From Streptococcus oralis subsp. dentisani (GTDB lineage Bacteria > Bacillota > Bacilli > Lactobacillales > Streptococcaceae), in assembly GCF_007475365.1 (NCBI RefSeq), contig NZ_CP034442.1, positions 434,001-498,000 of the forward strand: a stretch of DNA of 64,000 nt. Direction: 5' to 3'. Both the position numbers and the translations under genes were made by a program. Below, piece after piece: positions 41,767-51,402 of this stretch (positions within the stretch are counted from its first letter, which is position 1; the number at the start of each line of letters is the position of its first letter). The notes beneath the pieces were generated by a model. That model had not been told where the DNA came from, did not search any database, and saw only the letters and a list, made by a program, of their open reading frames with translations.

Positions 41767-44700
41767 CGGTTCAACTCCTTTCTCATTTTTTCAAACCAAG
41801 CTTGCTTGAGTTTTTCTCCCACCAGTCGTTTGCCATCAGCTAGGTCTAACTTTTCTAGGAAACGAGCTTGACCTAAATGGTAATTGGCTTCAAAGCCTGT
41901 AATGGCTTGATGTTGCTGGACGTATGGGGCAATACTACTGCCGTTTTCTGTGTACGGATTGATGGCGAACTGGCCTTTTAAAATCTTTTCAGCTGCTTTC
42001 TTGTAAAGATGAGCATTGTAGGCCAGTAGGAGCTCAAATTCCTCATCTGTCAGCTGGTTGGCTTTATTTTTATTGTAAAATTCCCCCAAGTGACTGCTTT
42101 CTTTCTCTAAAAAGAGCCCTTGGTATTTCATAGACTTGCTGGCTTCTACTACTGCTCCAGTCAAACTTTTAACGGTCAACAGAGATTGGACAGGTTCTGC
42201 CATTTCTAAGTACATAGCTCCGAAAAAGTTCTGTTCCCCTTCCTTTTTAAGGGCGGCAAGATAGGTTGGCAGTTGGGAATTAAGTCCATTGAAAAAATGA
42301 GGAAACTGGAACTGAGTCAAACTAGACTTGTAGTCTACTACTCCTAGTGCTCCATCAGCTTTCAGGCGGTCAATGCGGTCAACCTTGCCTCGCACATGGA
42401 CACTGCGACCATTATCCAATTGAATAAAGGCCTGATCTTTGCCTCCAAATGTTGCTTCCTCTTGGATGGTTTCGATGGCTGGATTATGACGAAGGATGTG
42501 GCCAGTGGTCCGAGCGACATCGAGAAGAACTTCCTTGGTAAACTGGGCTTCTAAACTTTCTTGATAAATGGCTTCAAATTCGCGTTCTTGACTGGTTTCC
42601 TTAATAGCTTGCTCCAGACGTTGATCAAACGGATTTTCAGCAGGCAGTTTCAAGGCACGTTCAAAAATACGGTGCAAGAAATTCCCATGACTGCGAGCAT
42701 CTGGGCGCAGGCGCAATTCTTCCTGCAAACCTAAGACATAGCGGAGGAAATAACTGTATTCATTTCGGTAAAACTCTGTCAAACCAGAGGTAGACAGGTA
42801 AAACTCCTTGTCAGCAGGATAGAGAGCTTGTAAGGTATCCTTTGCTAATGGCTTGCTACTTGGACTAGTTGGAAGGGCAGGATTTGAAAGGCCTTTTTGG
42901 TCAAGTTTTTTCCCCATGACACGCGCCAAGACAGTGACAAAGGTCACATCTTGTTCATTTTCACTAGAATCCACTTGCTGATGATAAGCCACCAGACTAG
43001 ACAAGAGACTGTGATAAGAACCCATATCTTCTTTGCTAAGATTTTTATGGTTCATTCTCTTTTCTCTTCTGCTAAATCCAAAACTCACCAGTTCATGAAG
43101 ATAGGCAGATTCCTTGCTCTCGTTTTCATTGAGAAGACTTGGTGCTGACAAAATCAACTGCTTACGAGCGGCATTGACTAAAGAAAGCATGGTATAGCGA
43201 TTTTTTTTGAGGTTTTCACTGCTTGCAATCAGCAATTGCGCTCTCTCTTCTGTCGCTTGGTTTAGGCTTTGTCTTTCTTCGTCTGTCAAAAGACTAGTAT
43301 TTTGCGCGATTTTTGGTAGATGATCCTGAGTGAGTCCAATGGCATAGACAAAGTCAGCAGTCAGTGGTGCAATCAAATCGTAACTCTGCACCAGAACGGT
43401 GTCCACTGTCGCTGGAATAGTGCGATACTGAGATAAACTCATCCCAGAGTGGAGTAAGGCTAAGAAGTCCTCCAGACTAACTTGTGAACCATCAAAAACT
43501 GTCGCAAATTGTTCTAAAACATGACAGAAAGCTTTCCAAACTTCAGCTTGCCTTTCCTGCTCTAGGACTTCCATAGTGGATGTTAAACCTTGCATCTGCT
43601 TGCTTAAAGCAGCGTTTTTTAGAAAAGCACTCCACTTTTGCAAAAGATTTTCAGCCTTCTGTTTCCGACTGGCAAATAAGGTTTCAAGAGGAGCCAAAAC
43701 ACGCAAACGAATGGCATTCAAGCGTTCCAAATCAAATTTTCCATGGTGGGATTTTGTGAAGATTTGCTGAAAGATTGGCAAGCCATTGATACCAAGATAG
43801 CGGAGGTATTGCTCAAAAGCATCAATCTCTGCCTGACTGAGGTCAGTATACAAGCCTGTTCTGAGAAGATTAATCAAATCCTCCTGACGGAAACGGTAGC
43901 GTTTTAAACGTAAAATTGACTCCACATACTGGGTCAAGGGATGGTGGGCCATAGATTCGCTTTTACCTAGATAGAATGGAATCTGGTACTGGTCAAAAAT
44001 GGTCTTTAAGGACAATTGATAAGAAGCCACATCTCCTAACAGAATACGAAAATGCTTGTAACTCAAGTCTGGATTGTCATGTAATTTCTGACGGATACTA
44101 CGCGCTACCAACTCCAACTCTTCCTTTTGCGTCAAGCAAGACCAGATTTGCAGATTATCACGGTCATTCTCATCGACTTCCAAAGTGAGTTCTGAAAAGT
44201 CATAAGAAGACTCCAGCAAACGAGAGGCCTTGTCAAAACTATCCATTTTCTCATGAGTCTGAGAACGGTCTTGAGCAGGCGTTTGGTATTTAGCACCTAA
44301 ATGATGAAGAAATTCTACACTGGCTTGGTAGAGATTGCCTTCAGCGAACGGACTGGTATAGGCCTTCTTACTTGCATAAGAACCAATGACAATCTCAACA
44401 CCTTTACGATGGAGCAGATCCACCACATGCTCTTCCTCGGCAGAAAAACGGGTAAAACCGTCGATAACCAAAGCCAGCTGACTGAAATCACTACTTACCT
44501 TATCATTCTCAATAGCCTCAATCAAATGGGACAACTGACTTCCCTGAGCTAACTGGCTTTGATTGAGATAGGCAGTCACTTGCTCAAAAATCAAGAGTAA
44601 GTCTGCCCGCTTGTCCTCATCGGTCAAACTTTCCAAGTCTAAAAAACTCATCTGAGCAGTTGTCATCTCGTGATAAAGTTCAATCAACTGCTGGATAAAT

Positions 44701-45038
44701 TGAGGGTCTTGTTTAATCGCGCCATAAACACGTAAATCCTTGGAATCGAGTCCCGCAAGGCATTTATAAAAAGCCATCCCAAGCCCGATGTCATCTAGAC
44801 TCGTCTTAGTTGGCAAATCATTCAAGACCAGGTAACGAGCCATCTGAGCAAAACGCGTGACGGTAATCGCAAAAGAAGCCTGCTGGGACAAGCATTCCAG
44901 CACGGCGCGTTCCTTTTCAAATGAAAGAGAGTTGGGTGCGATGTAGAAAACACGCTTGCCTGCAGCAACTAGCTCTTCTGCCTCTCTGGTTAGAATTTCA
45001 GTCAAAGAAGTCCGAATATCAGTATAAAGTAATTTCAT
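41763..45038 (-). CDS. rexB: ATP-dependent nuclease subunit RexB (AddB)
   Basis: RexB is the second nuclease subunit of the RexAB complex. The 1091-residue protein has a degenerate helicase-like N-terminus (no Walker A lysine is visible in [18 protein letters not shown]) and a C-terminal nuclease motif GVVDYKSS near residue 922. The four cysteines that hold the iron-sulphur cluster in B. subtilis AddB are not present around this nuclease domain. It is the first gene of the rexB-rexA unit. Confidence 0.95.
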   Translation of the reverse strand: MKLLYTDIRTSLTEILTREAEELVAAGKRVFYIAPNSLSFEKERAVLECLSQQASFAITVTRFAQMARYLVLNDLPTKTSLDDIGLGMAFYKCLAGLDSKDLRVYGAIKQDPQFIQQLIELYHEMTTAQMSFLDLESLTDEDKRADLLLIFEQVTAYLNQSQLAQGSQLSHLIEAIENDKVSSDFSQLALVIDGFTRFSAEEEHVVDLLHRKGVEIVIGSYASKKAYTSPFAEGNLYQASVEFLHHLGAKYQTPAQDRSQTHEKMDSFDKASRLLESSYDFSELTLEVDENDRDNLQIWSCLTQKEELELVARSIRQKLHDNPDLSYKHFRILLGDVASYQLSLKTIFDQYQIPFYLGKSESMAHHPLTQYVESILRLKRYRFRQEDLINLLRTGLYTDLSQAEIDAFEQYLRYLGINGLPIFQQIFTKSHHGKFDLERLNAIRLRVLAPLETLFASRKQKAENLLQKWSAFLKNAALSKQMQGLTSTMEVLEQERQAEVWKAFCHVLEQFATVFDGSQVSLEDFLALLHSGMSLSQYRTIPATVDTVLVQSYDLIAPLTADFVYAIGLTQDHLPKIAQNTSLLTDEERQSLNQATEERAQLLIASSENLKKNRYTMLSLVNAARKQLILSAPSLLNENESKESAYLHELVSFGFSRREKRMNHKNLSKEDMGSYHSLLSSLVAYHQQVDSSENEQDVTFVTVLARVMGKKLDQKGLSNPALPTSPSSKPLAKDTLQALYPADKEFYLSTSGLTEFYRNEYSYFLRYVLGLQEELRLRPDARSHGNFLHRIFERALKLPAENPFDQRLEQAIKETSQEREFEAIYQESLEAQFTKEVLLDVARTTGHILRHNPAIETIQEEATFGGKDQAFIQLDNGRSVHVRGKVDRIDRLKADGALGVVDYKSSLTQFQFPHFFNGLNSQLPTYLAALKKEGEQNFFGAMYLEMAEPVQSLLTVKSLTGAVVEASKSMKYQGLFLEKESSHLGEFYNKNKANQLTDEEFELLLAYNAHLYKKAAEKILKGQFAINPYTENGSSIAPYVQQHQAITGFEANYHLGQARFLEKLDLADGKRLVGEKLKQAWFEKMRKELNR

Positions 45039-45144
45039 CTCAGCCTCGTTTGCTTTATCAAAGTTTCTTACTCTATTATAGCAAAGTTCGCTTCACAGTC
45101 CAAATCCAAAATTCTTGTTGATAATCATTTAACTAGCAAATCAA

Positions 45145-45564
45145 TCATACTTCATCATCCACTTTCATATGATGAAAGATATAGAGGAAAAAGTCTTTGG
45201 AAACTTCAAAATGTCCATAACGAAGTCGAGAAGTATAGTCTCTCCATTCAGGATGTTGTCTGGCTATTTCTATGGAACAATCTTTGACTGGTAGATAATA
45301 CTCGACATTTCGTCTAAAGGGAAAGAATCCTTCAAATTGCTCTACTTGATAGGCTTTGTCATCTATAATTTTACCTACGGCCACAAAAGCCTGTAACTTA
45401 TCTTGACCATTCATATCGTATTTTGGACTATAGTATAAAAGATAGTCACCTTTTTTCATACGATTTAAGGGGCCGCCCTTTCCATGACAGACCTGACAAA
45501 AATTTCCCTCAACTCCTCTTAAAACATGGTTCTTTGAAACAACTCCGACCCAATATCTAGGCAT
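45145..45564 (-). CDS. EVE domain protein
   Basis: The 139-residue protein starts MPRYWVGVVSKNHVLRGVEG and contains the aromatic-rich pattern of EVE domains (MKKGDYLLYYSPK, then FRRNVEYYLPV). EVE domains resemble PUA/YTH folds and are thought to read modified nucleic acid bases. They are often fused to, or found near, restriction or toxin-antitoxin genes. It overlaps the end of the MarR gene upstream by 8 bases, so the two are probably cotranscribed. Confidence 0.85.
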   Translation of the reverse strand: MPRYWVGVVSKNHVLRGVEGNFCQVCHGKGGPLNRMKKGDYLLYYSPKYDMNGQDKLQAFVAVGKIIDDKAYQVEQFEGFFPFRRNVEYYLPVKDCSIEIARQHPEWRDYTSRLRYGHFEVSKDFFLYIFHHMKVDDEV

Positions 45565-46018
45565 TTTTATCCTCCAATACTGCTAACATGCGATTAAAAC
45601 TTTCTCTATCGTTAGAAAGTTTTTCAAAGAATTCTTCATCAATTCCCTCTACTAAGGGTAAAGCTTGATTGATCTTCTCCGCGCCAGACTTCGTCACTGA
45701 GACAAGTTTTGCCCGACTATCCTTTGGGTGTTGATCGCGTCTAATGTAGTCTTTCTTCTCCAGTAGCCTAACAATCTGGGAAACCGTCATGACATCCATA
45801 CCGGTGAACCGAGCTATATCAACTTGCGTTACATATTCCTCTCTATTGCTCAGAAACAAGAGAGAGGTTAACACGATAAATTGAGGCAAAGTGAGACCAA
45901 CTGATTTTAAAACTCTTTTTAAGTTGCTTTCCCACTTGTTGTAAACTTTGATGAAAAGAAGACCTGTAGATTCTGTTTCATCATTTTTGTAAATTGAATT
46001 AAACTTATACTTTAACAT
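45557..46018 (-). CDS. MarR-family transcriptional regulator
   Basis: This 153-residue protein is a winged helix-turn-helix regulator of the MarR type: TQVDIARFTGMDVMTVSQIV (recognition region, about residues 59-78) followed by the wing RDQHPKDSRAKLVSVTKSG (about 95-113). MarR proteins usually repress their own operon and respond to phenolic or oxidant signals. The AT-rich divergent region towards the phosphatase gene contains AT-palindromic sequence (GTATAC at 46039) that could be its operator. Confidence 0.88.
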   Translation of the reverse strand: MLKYKFNSIYKNDETESTGLLFIKVYNKWESNLKRVLKSVGLTLPQFIVLTSLLFLSNREEYVTQVDIARFTGMDVMTVSQIVRLLEKKDYIRRDQHPKDSRAKLVSVTKSGAEKINQALPLVEGIDEEFFEKLSNDRESFNRMLAVLEDKNA

Positions 46019-46128
46019 TTTTTCTCCTCAAATATTAAGTATACATATTATATAAGAATTTATTTTGTTTTTCAAGAAAATGAAAGTCAAATTTTACAAT
46101 TCTGTCAGACATTTTATAGTCTATATGC

Positions 46129-46134
46129 TATAAT
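46129..46134 (+). promoter_or_regulatory. Extended -10 promoter of the Cof-type phosphatase
   Basis: TGCTATAAT occurs 31 bp upstream of the ATG at 46165. Confidence 0.5.
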
Positions 46135-46164
46135 AAAAGCAAAACACCTAGAAAAGGAAGTCTT

Positions 46165-46974
46165 ATGATTAAACTACTAGCCTTGGATATGGACGGAACC
46201 CTCCTTAATGAAGCCAAGGAAATCCCACAAGCCCACATTACTGCCATTCACCAGGCTATTGAAAAAGGCGTCAAATTGGTTCTCTGTACGGGTCGACCGC
46301 TTTTCGGTGTTCTTCCTTATTACAAAAAACTGGGTCTTGATCTCCAGAACGAGTATGTCATTGTCAATAACGGTTGCTCAACTCACCAGACCAGTGACTG
46401 GAGTCTAGTTGACTGGCAAGAACTCAGTCCAGCTGACATTGAATACCTCTATGACCTGGCTGAAAAAAGCGACGTCCAGTTGACTCTTTTTGATGAAGAA
46501 CATTATTTTGTTCTCGGTGGTAAGCCTAATCAAATCGTTCAAAATGATGCCAAGCTCGTCTTTTCAGACCTGACTGAAATTTCCCTTGAGGAAGCCACCA
46601 GTGGTAAATATCGTATGTTCCAAGGAATGTTTTTGGGAACAAAAGAGCAAACAGACGATTTTGAGAATCGTTTTGCTGGGGAGCTTTGCCAACAATTTAG
46701 CGGTGTTCGTTCGCAGCCTGTCATTTATGAAGCTATGCCACTTGGTACGACAAAGGCTACTGCTCTTTCTCGACTAGCAGATATTTTGAAGATTGATTCC
46801 TCAGAAATCATGGCCATGGGCGATGCCAATAACGACATCGAAATGCTTCAGTTTGCAGGACTTGGCATTGCTATGGGAAATGCTAGTGACCATGTCAAAT
46901 CCCTTGCTAATGACGTTACAGCCAGTAATGAAGAAGACGGCGTTGCGCGTGCCATTGAGAAGTATATTTTATAA
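46165..46974 (+). CDS. Cof-type HAD-IIB sugar phosphatase
   Basis: This 269-residue protein has HAD motif I LDMDGTLLNEAKEI (about residues 6-19), motif II CTGRP, a C2B-type cap, and motif IV MGDANNDIEMLQFAGLGIAM (about residues 213-232). It is close to YidA/YkrA-type phosphatases acting on sugar phosphates or flavin precursors; the substrate cannot be told. It is followed by a good terminator. Confidence 0.9.
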   Translation: MIKLLALDMDGTLLNEAKEIPQAHITAIHQAIEKGVKLVLCTGRPLFGVLPYYKKLGLDLQNEYVIVNNGCSTHQTSDWSLVDWQELSPADIEYLYDLAEKSDVQLTLFDEEHYFVLGGKPNQIVQNDAKLVFSDLTEISLEEATSGKYRMFQGMFLGTKEQTDDFENRFAGELCQQFSGVRSQPVIYEAMPLGTTKATALSRLADILKIDSSEIMAMGDANNDIEMLQFAGLGIAMGNASDHVKSLANDVTASNEEDGVARAIEKYIL

Positions 46975-46982
46975 TTGAGAGG

Positions 46983-47013
46983 CCCAGTTCATATCAACTG
47001 GGTTTTGTTTTTT
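46983..47013 (+). terminator. Terminator after the Cof-type phosphatase
   Basis: The stem CCCAGTT / AACTGGG is followed by TTTTGTTTTTT. Confidence 0.85.
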
Positions 47014-47113
47014 AGAATCATAAAACTTTAGAAACTCTTTAGAATTACTTGAACTTTCTTTGATTTCTATAGCTTATACTAAAGTTAGAAAAATAAATCA
47101 AAAGGAGAAAATC

Positions 47114-48022
47114 ATGAAAACAGTACTCGAAATTCAAGGACTGACCAAACAATTTGGTAAACAAGCTATTCTTCAAGATCTTAGTCTAATCATAAAAGAG
47201 GGAGATATTTATGGTCTAATTGGAAAAAATGGAGCAGGTAAAACTACTCTTATTAAAATCATTACACAATTATTGTTTGCGGACAAAGGTACAGTTTCCC
47301 TCTTTTCTAGTCAAGGACAAAATGAGTGGACCAAGGCTTTATCTCGAGTTGGTTCTGTTATCGAATCACCTGTAGCCCATAATCATTTAACAGCTTATCA
47401 AAATCTGAAATATTATTGTATGATTCGTCATATCCCAAATGCTGATAAGGTGATTCATGAGACCTTGGACTATGTTGGCTTGTCAGATACAGGGAAAAAA
47501 GTCTTTCGTGATTTCTCACTAGGAATGAAACAAAGACTTGGCATCGCCATTGCCCTCCTATCCAAACCTGACTTCCTTATTCTTGATGAACCCATTAACG
47601 GTCTCGATCCGATTGGAATCAAAGAATTTCGTCTGATGATTCAGCGACTCAATCAAGAAAAAGGCATAACTATCCTCATCTCTAGCCATATCTTGTCAGA
47701 ACTCTATCTCTTAGCTAATCGCTTTGGTATTCTGGATCAAGGTAAGATTATCCGTGAAATCAGTAAAGCCGAGTTTGAAACACTGAGTGAGGATTATATT
47801 GTTCTTAAAACAAGCGATAAAGAAAGAGCTTGTCAGGTATTGAAAGAACAAATCCAACTCCAGTTTAAGGTTGTCAATCCTGAAAATGAAATCCATATCT
47901 TTGGTAATGAACAAGATGTCAAACAGATTCTCAAGCAACTAACTTTGTCCGATGTTGCTATTGATGAGATTTACTTTGCCCGTCAAAACCTAGAAGAATA
48001 CTTCACCCAATTGGTAGAATAG
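47114..48022 (+). CDS. ABC transporter ATP-binding protein
   Basis: This 302-residue ATPase has Walker A GKNGAGKTT (about residues 38-46), the signature FSLGMKQRLG (about 135-144) and Walker B FLILDEPINGLDP (about 154-166). The overall form matches the BcrA/lantibiotic-immunity-type ATPases. The ATG at 47114 follows AAAGGAG. The permease gene follows after 10 bp. Likely roles are export of, or resistance to, a peptide antibiotic. Confidence 0.92.
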   Translation: MKTVLEIQGLTKQFGKQAILQDLSLIIKEGDIYGLIGKNGAGKTTLIKIITQLLFADKGTVSLFSSQGQNEWTKALSRVGSVIESPVAHNHLTAYQNLKYYCMIRHIPNADKVIHETLDYVGLSDTGKKVFRDFSLGMKQRLGIAIALLSKPDFLILDEPINGLDPIGIKEFRLMIQRLNQEKGITILISSHILSELYLLANRFGILDQGKIIREISKAEFETLSEDYIVLKTSDKERACQVLKEQIQLQFKVVNPENEIHIFGNEQDVKQILKQLTLSDVAIDEIYFARQNLEEYFTQLVE

Positions 48023-48032
48023 GAGAAAAATC

Positions 48033-48785
48033 ATGATACATACCATTCAAGCAGATTTTTACCGTCTTTTCCGCTCCAAAGGATTCTGGATTACAGAATT
48101 CATTCTCTTTGTACTTATGTTACTGGGTGCTACTATTGGTGCTACAGGACATCTAATGGCAGTAAATACAACACCACCAGAGACTCCTACCCATGGTTGG
48201 AATGGGATAGAAGCTCTAATCAACGCGTCTAGCAATGGTTCAAACCTCGTTTTTCTCTGCATTGTTCTAGCATGTCTCGTTCTCGGAGTTGATCTAATCG
48301 GCAAGCTCTATAAAAATAGTTTGACTGTTGGCGTTTCTCGTACAGAGTTTTTCCTTGCTAAATCCTTTGTACTAGCAAGTATCGCTTTCTTACAACTTAT
48401 TGTTAGCCTTGTTATTGCCTTTATTCCAGCAACTATACTAAACGGACTTGGTACGATGCCTGATGGCTTTATCGGCAATCTACTTGTAACCATTTTCCTT
48501 CAATTTCTCTGCCTTCTCGCTTGGCTTTCAATTGTTTCCTTCATTCTCTATGTTAGTCATTCTTATCTTGCGGTATTTATTGGTTATTTGGTCAGCTCTA
48601 TCTTACTTTCTATGCCAATGCTTGTTTTCCCAGACATTGAAATTCTACGATATTTAATCCTAGATTTTGCCTATGCTATGACTAGTAATAGTCAATCTAT
48701 TCTCTATACCATCACGGTTTGCGTTTCTGTCATACTTTTCTTCTCTCTCAGCAGCCTTACCGTTTTCAAGAAGAAAAGTCTATAA
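48033..48785 (+). CDS. ABC transporter permease (BcrB/lantibiotic-immunity type)
   Basis: This 250-residue protein has six predicted membrane segments with a large first extracellular loop (about residues 40-65). It is the partner of the ATPase immediately upstream. Proteins of this type protect against bacitracin or lantibiotics. It ends at a terminator shared with the convergent histidine kinase gene, so the transporter and the two-component system are neighbours and may be functionally linked. Confidence 0.85.
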   Translation: MIHTIQADFYRLFRSKGFWITEFILFVLMLLGATIGATGHLMAVNTTPPETPTHGWNGIEALINASSNGSNLVFLCIVLACLVLGVDLIGKLYKNSLTVGVSRTEFFLAKSFVLASIAFLQLIVSLVIAFIPATILNGLGTMPDGFIGNLLVTIFLQFLCLLAWLSIVSFILYVSHSYLAVFIGYLVSSILLSMPMLVFPDIEILRYLILDFAYAMTSNSQSILYTITVCVSVILFFSLSSLTVFKKKSL

Positions 48786-48786
48786 A

Positions 48787-48823
48787 AAATGACCTCCTCT
48801 AGACTACTGAGGAGGTTTCTTTT
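48787..48823. terminator. Shared terminator between permease and histidine kinase genes
   Basis: The stem GACCTCCTC / GAGGAGGTT lies between convergent genes, with T-rich tails on both strands. Confidence 0.85.
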
Positions 48824-48825
48824 CG

Positions 48826-49704
48826 TTAAAAGTAAATGAAAACCGACAACCATTTACCATCTGTGCTTAGCTTCATATCCGCTCCAAGAAGATGAACTAA
48901 TTCCTCGGTAATATAGAGACCTAAGCCAGAGGATTCTTCAGTATCTGACATATTTTCAGAATAAAAACGATTACTGAGATTGTCTATATTCTTGATAGGT
49001 TTTTTGACTAGGTTATCAATTTCCAAAACAAGCCTATTTTCTTCCTTTTTCAAAGAAAGTCGAGCCTTCTCCTTGCCGTGCTTGAGAACATTTCCAAGGA
49101 GGTTTTGTATAATTCGATCAAGCAAATCCTCATCAGTCGTCGTTTTCAATCCTGGTTCAACGTTAAAATCAAGAACAATCTGTGAAGATTGAAAAACGTC
49201 GTAATAAGTTAAAGTCTTCTTCGTTATAAAAGTTGATAAATCAAGTTCTTCCAGTTTCGGTTTGACTGCTCCTTCCATCAAATGACGATATTCGAGGAGA
49301 GCCTCCAAACGTTTGGAAACCAAATCAAGATGATGGGCTATTTTGTTTAAGGTTTCTGGACTATTATCGGGATGTTTTATTAGTTGCTGAGTATATCCTG
49401 AAGCGATTGTCAAAGGTGTCCGAATATCATGAGCGATGTTACTGATTGCCATATCTAGGGTGTGTTTTTCACGCTTCATGATTAGCCGATTTTGCTCCAC
49501 TTCTTGAAATAGATTCTCAATTTGGTTATGTAGACGTAAAATGGTCTTTGAAAAGAAGTTTACCCCGATCCTCTTCATGCTACCAGAGCGAATCTTTTCT
49601 TCGATTTGTCTGCTTAAATCTCTAATTGCCATATGATAGCGAATCAAAGAAATCGCTAAAATAATGTTAGTAAGGAGTAATATTGATATCAAAATGTAAT
49701 TCAT
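48826..49704 (-). CDS. Sensor histidine kinase
   Basis: This 292-residue kinase has one N-terminal membrane helix (about residues 2-20) and almost no extracellular part. The H-box is NIAHDIRTPLTIASGY (about residues 87-102), and the G-box is SSGLGLYI near the C-terminus. Such short sensors usually detect signals in the membrane, often through a neighbouring ABC transporter. The ATG at 49704 shares its A with the TAA stop of the response regulator gene, and AAAGGAG precedes it. Confidence 0.9.
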   Translation of the reverse strand: MNYILISILLLTNIILAISLIRYHMAIRDLSRQIEEKIRSGSMKRIGVNFFSKTILRLHNQIENLFQEVEQNRLIMKREKHTLDMAISNIAHDIRTPLTIASGYTQQLIKHPDNSPETLNKIAHHLDLVSKRLEALLEYRHLMEGAVKPKLEELDLSTFITKKTLTYYDVFQSSQIVLDFNVEPGLKTTTDEDLLDRIIQNLLGNVLKHGKEKARLSLKKEENRLVLEIDNLVKKPIKNIDNLSNRFYSENMSDTEESSGLGLYITEELVHLLGADMKLSTDGKWLSVFIYF

Positions 49705-50402
49705 TATTTGTCTCCTTTTAATCGAACACCAACTCCCCAAATGGTTTCAATGTACTCATGATTTGGATCCAGTTGATGCAGTTTTTTACGGAGATTGCTT
49801 AGATGGGTGTTGAGCGTATTGTCTCCAGGCAGGTAACTTTCTTCCCAAATCAATTCATAGAGTTCTTCCTTGGTGAAGATTTTTTTAGGATGATGGAGCA
49901 ACATTTGAAGAATCTGACACTCTTTCTTTGCAAGGCGAATGGTTTCAGTAGAATTGCTTATTTCAAAACTATCCGCATCGAACTGGATATTTTTAAAGTT
50001 TTTTACGAGGTTATCAATTTCTCTTCGATTTTCTGACTGATGTTCACCACTTTGGCGTAATTGCACAGTGACTCTAGCAAAAACTTCATCTAAATCAAAA
50101 GGTTTTACTACATAATCATTGGCACCATCTAGGAGATATTGGCTGATGAGCTTTTTATCGCCCAAAGCAGTGAGCATGATGACCGGAGTCTGACTAGTTT
50201 GTCGAATGGCTTGCAAGACTTGGTCGCCATTTTTCCCTGGAAGCATGATATCTAGCAAAACAAGATCAATGCCACCTTTGTCAAATTGCATGATACCTTC
50301 TGTGCCAGAAAATGCTTGAATCACCTCGTGTTCCTCTGCAAGAATGGTTCTTAAAATTTCCTGGATTTCATTATTATCTTCAATTACAAGAATGCTCGCC
50401 AT
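49704..50402 (-). CDS. OmpR-family response regulator
   Basis: This 232-residue protein has a receiver domain (acidic pocket in VIEDNNE, phospho-accepting Asp in VLLDIMLPG at about residue 52, Lys in YVVKPF) and a C-terminal winged-helix DNA-binding domain ending IWGVGVRLKGDK. The ATG at 50402 is preferred; the longer frame to 50474 lacks a ribosome site. It is coupled with the kinase gene and is expected to control the convergent ABC transporter or other envelope genes. Confidence 0.92.
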   Translation of the reverse strand: MASILVIEDNNEIQEILRTILAEEHEVIQAFSGTEGIMQFDKGGIDLVLLDIMLPGKNGDQVLQAIRQTSQTPVIMLTALGDKKLISQYLLDGANDYVVKPFDLDEVFARVTVQLRQSGEHQSENRREIDNLVKNFKNIQFDADSFEISNSTETIRLAKKECQILQMLLHHPKKIFTKEELYELIWEESYLPGDNTLNTHLSNLRKKLHQLDPNHEYIETIWGVGVRLKGDK

Positions 50403-50520
50403 AAACCTCGTCCTTTCTAAAACTATTATAACATGTTTTGTTAGGAATTCCAGATACAGAAAAACTCCTCTCACATTTTAAGCAAGAAGGAGCTCAAGAA
50501 GGAGCTAATGAACATTTAAA

Positions 50521-51258
50521 CTACTTAACCAAATAAGCAATTAAGGTTATGATCCATAGATGAGCTGGGTAGAAAATATAAAAGAAATATTTACTCCAAC
50601 TGGTTTCTTTTCCTCGCTGTCCATTATACAAGGCCATAAAAGGAAATACGGTGATAAAGAGCCAATCAGAATTGTAAAGCATCATTTCCAAGGTTTGGTA
50701 CCAAGTATCATAGGTATGGATAGAAGTCACTAACAGGAAGGCCCAAAGTAGAGTATAGAGGAGATTTCGCAATCCCTTACGATTTCTACAAGAGTAACTA
50801 ATCAAGAGAAATGGTAGCATGGTGATACCACCCTCAGTAAAAAGACAACCGAAAATCAAGAGCCCAGCAACTCCAATCCGACGCCACAACTTCTCCTTTT
50901 TATCCAACTCTTTTCTGGGAAAGCCAAGCCAAAGCATGGTAACACCGATAGCCAGAGTCAGGAAAATATTGTTATGTACCATTACAGATTTGGAGGCAAA
51001 AAGTACATTGAGTAAAGTATTTCCAAGAAACATCATAGTGGCCCAAGACCATAAACGTAGGAGATAGTTTTCTACATTACTTGTATGGATAAACCCTTCC
51101 ATAGCCATATAAGCAAACCAAACTCCCACACAACGGGTCATAGCGTGGAAAATACCTTCCCACAGAGGAGAAACGATCCCTGTGATATGAGGGATATGGT
51201 CTAGAACCATTGCTGCAGCCATCAGGTACTTCAACTGTGTCGCATTCCATTTTTTCAT
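50521..51258 (-). CDS. TraX-family membrane protein
   Basis: This 245-residue polytopic protein has about eight membrane segments and starts MKKWNATQLKYLMAAAMVLD followed by HIPHI, the typical TraX/acyltransferase-like N-terminus. TraX acetylates F-pilin in E. coli; the streptococcal relatives are chromosomal and their substrate is unknown. It has its own extended -10 (TGCTATACT on the - strand near 51292) and stands alone between the response regulator and the polyamine operon. Confidence 0.85.
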   Translation of the reverse strand: MKKWNATQLKYLMAAAMVLDHIPHITGIVSPLWEGIFHAMTRCVGVWFAYMAMEGFIHTSNVENYLLRLWSWATMMFLGNTLLNVLFASKSVMVHNNIFLTLAIGVTMLWLGFPRKELDKKEKLWRRIGVAGLLIFGCLFTEGGITMLPFLLISYSCRNRKGLRNLLYTLLWAFLLVTSIHTYDTWYQTLEMMLYNSDWLFITVFPFMALYNGQRGKETSWSKYFFYIFYPAHLWIITLIAYLVK

Positions 51259-51335
51259 AATAAACCTCTTTCTTTTTGATCTACATAGAGTATAGCATAT
51301 ATTTCCACGTATAATCGTACACCCGTCTTACATTT

Positions 51336-51368
51336 AAAAAGCCTATCTTACATTTTTGTAAGACAGGC
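51336..51368 (-). terminator. Terminator of the polyamine operon
   Basis: On the - strand, GCCTGTCTTACA-AAAA-TGTAAGATAGGC is followed by TTTTTAAA, 35 bp after the aguB stop. Confidence 0.9.
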
Positions 51369-51402
51369 GTGAATATCAAAAAATTATTATGAAATTAACC
51401 TT

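Noticed and set aside
46067..46082. Second copy of the dif half-site (TTTTTCAAGAAAAT) near the MarR gene
   Set aside because: Only one arm matches; the centre and second arm are absent, so it is probably a chance A/T-rich match.
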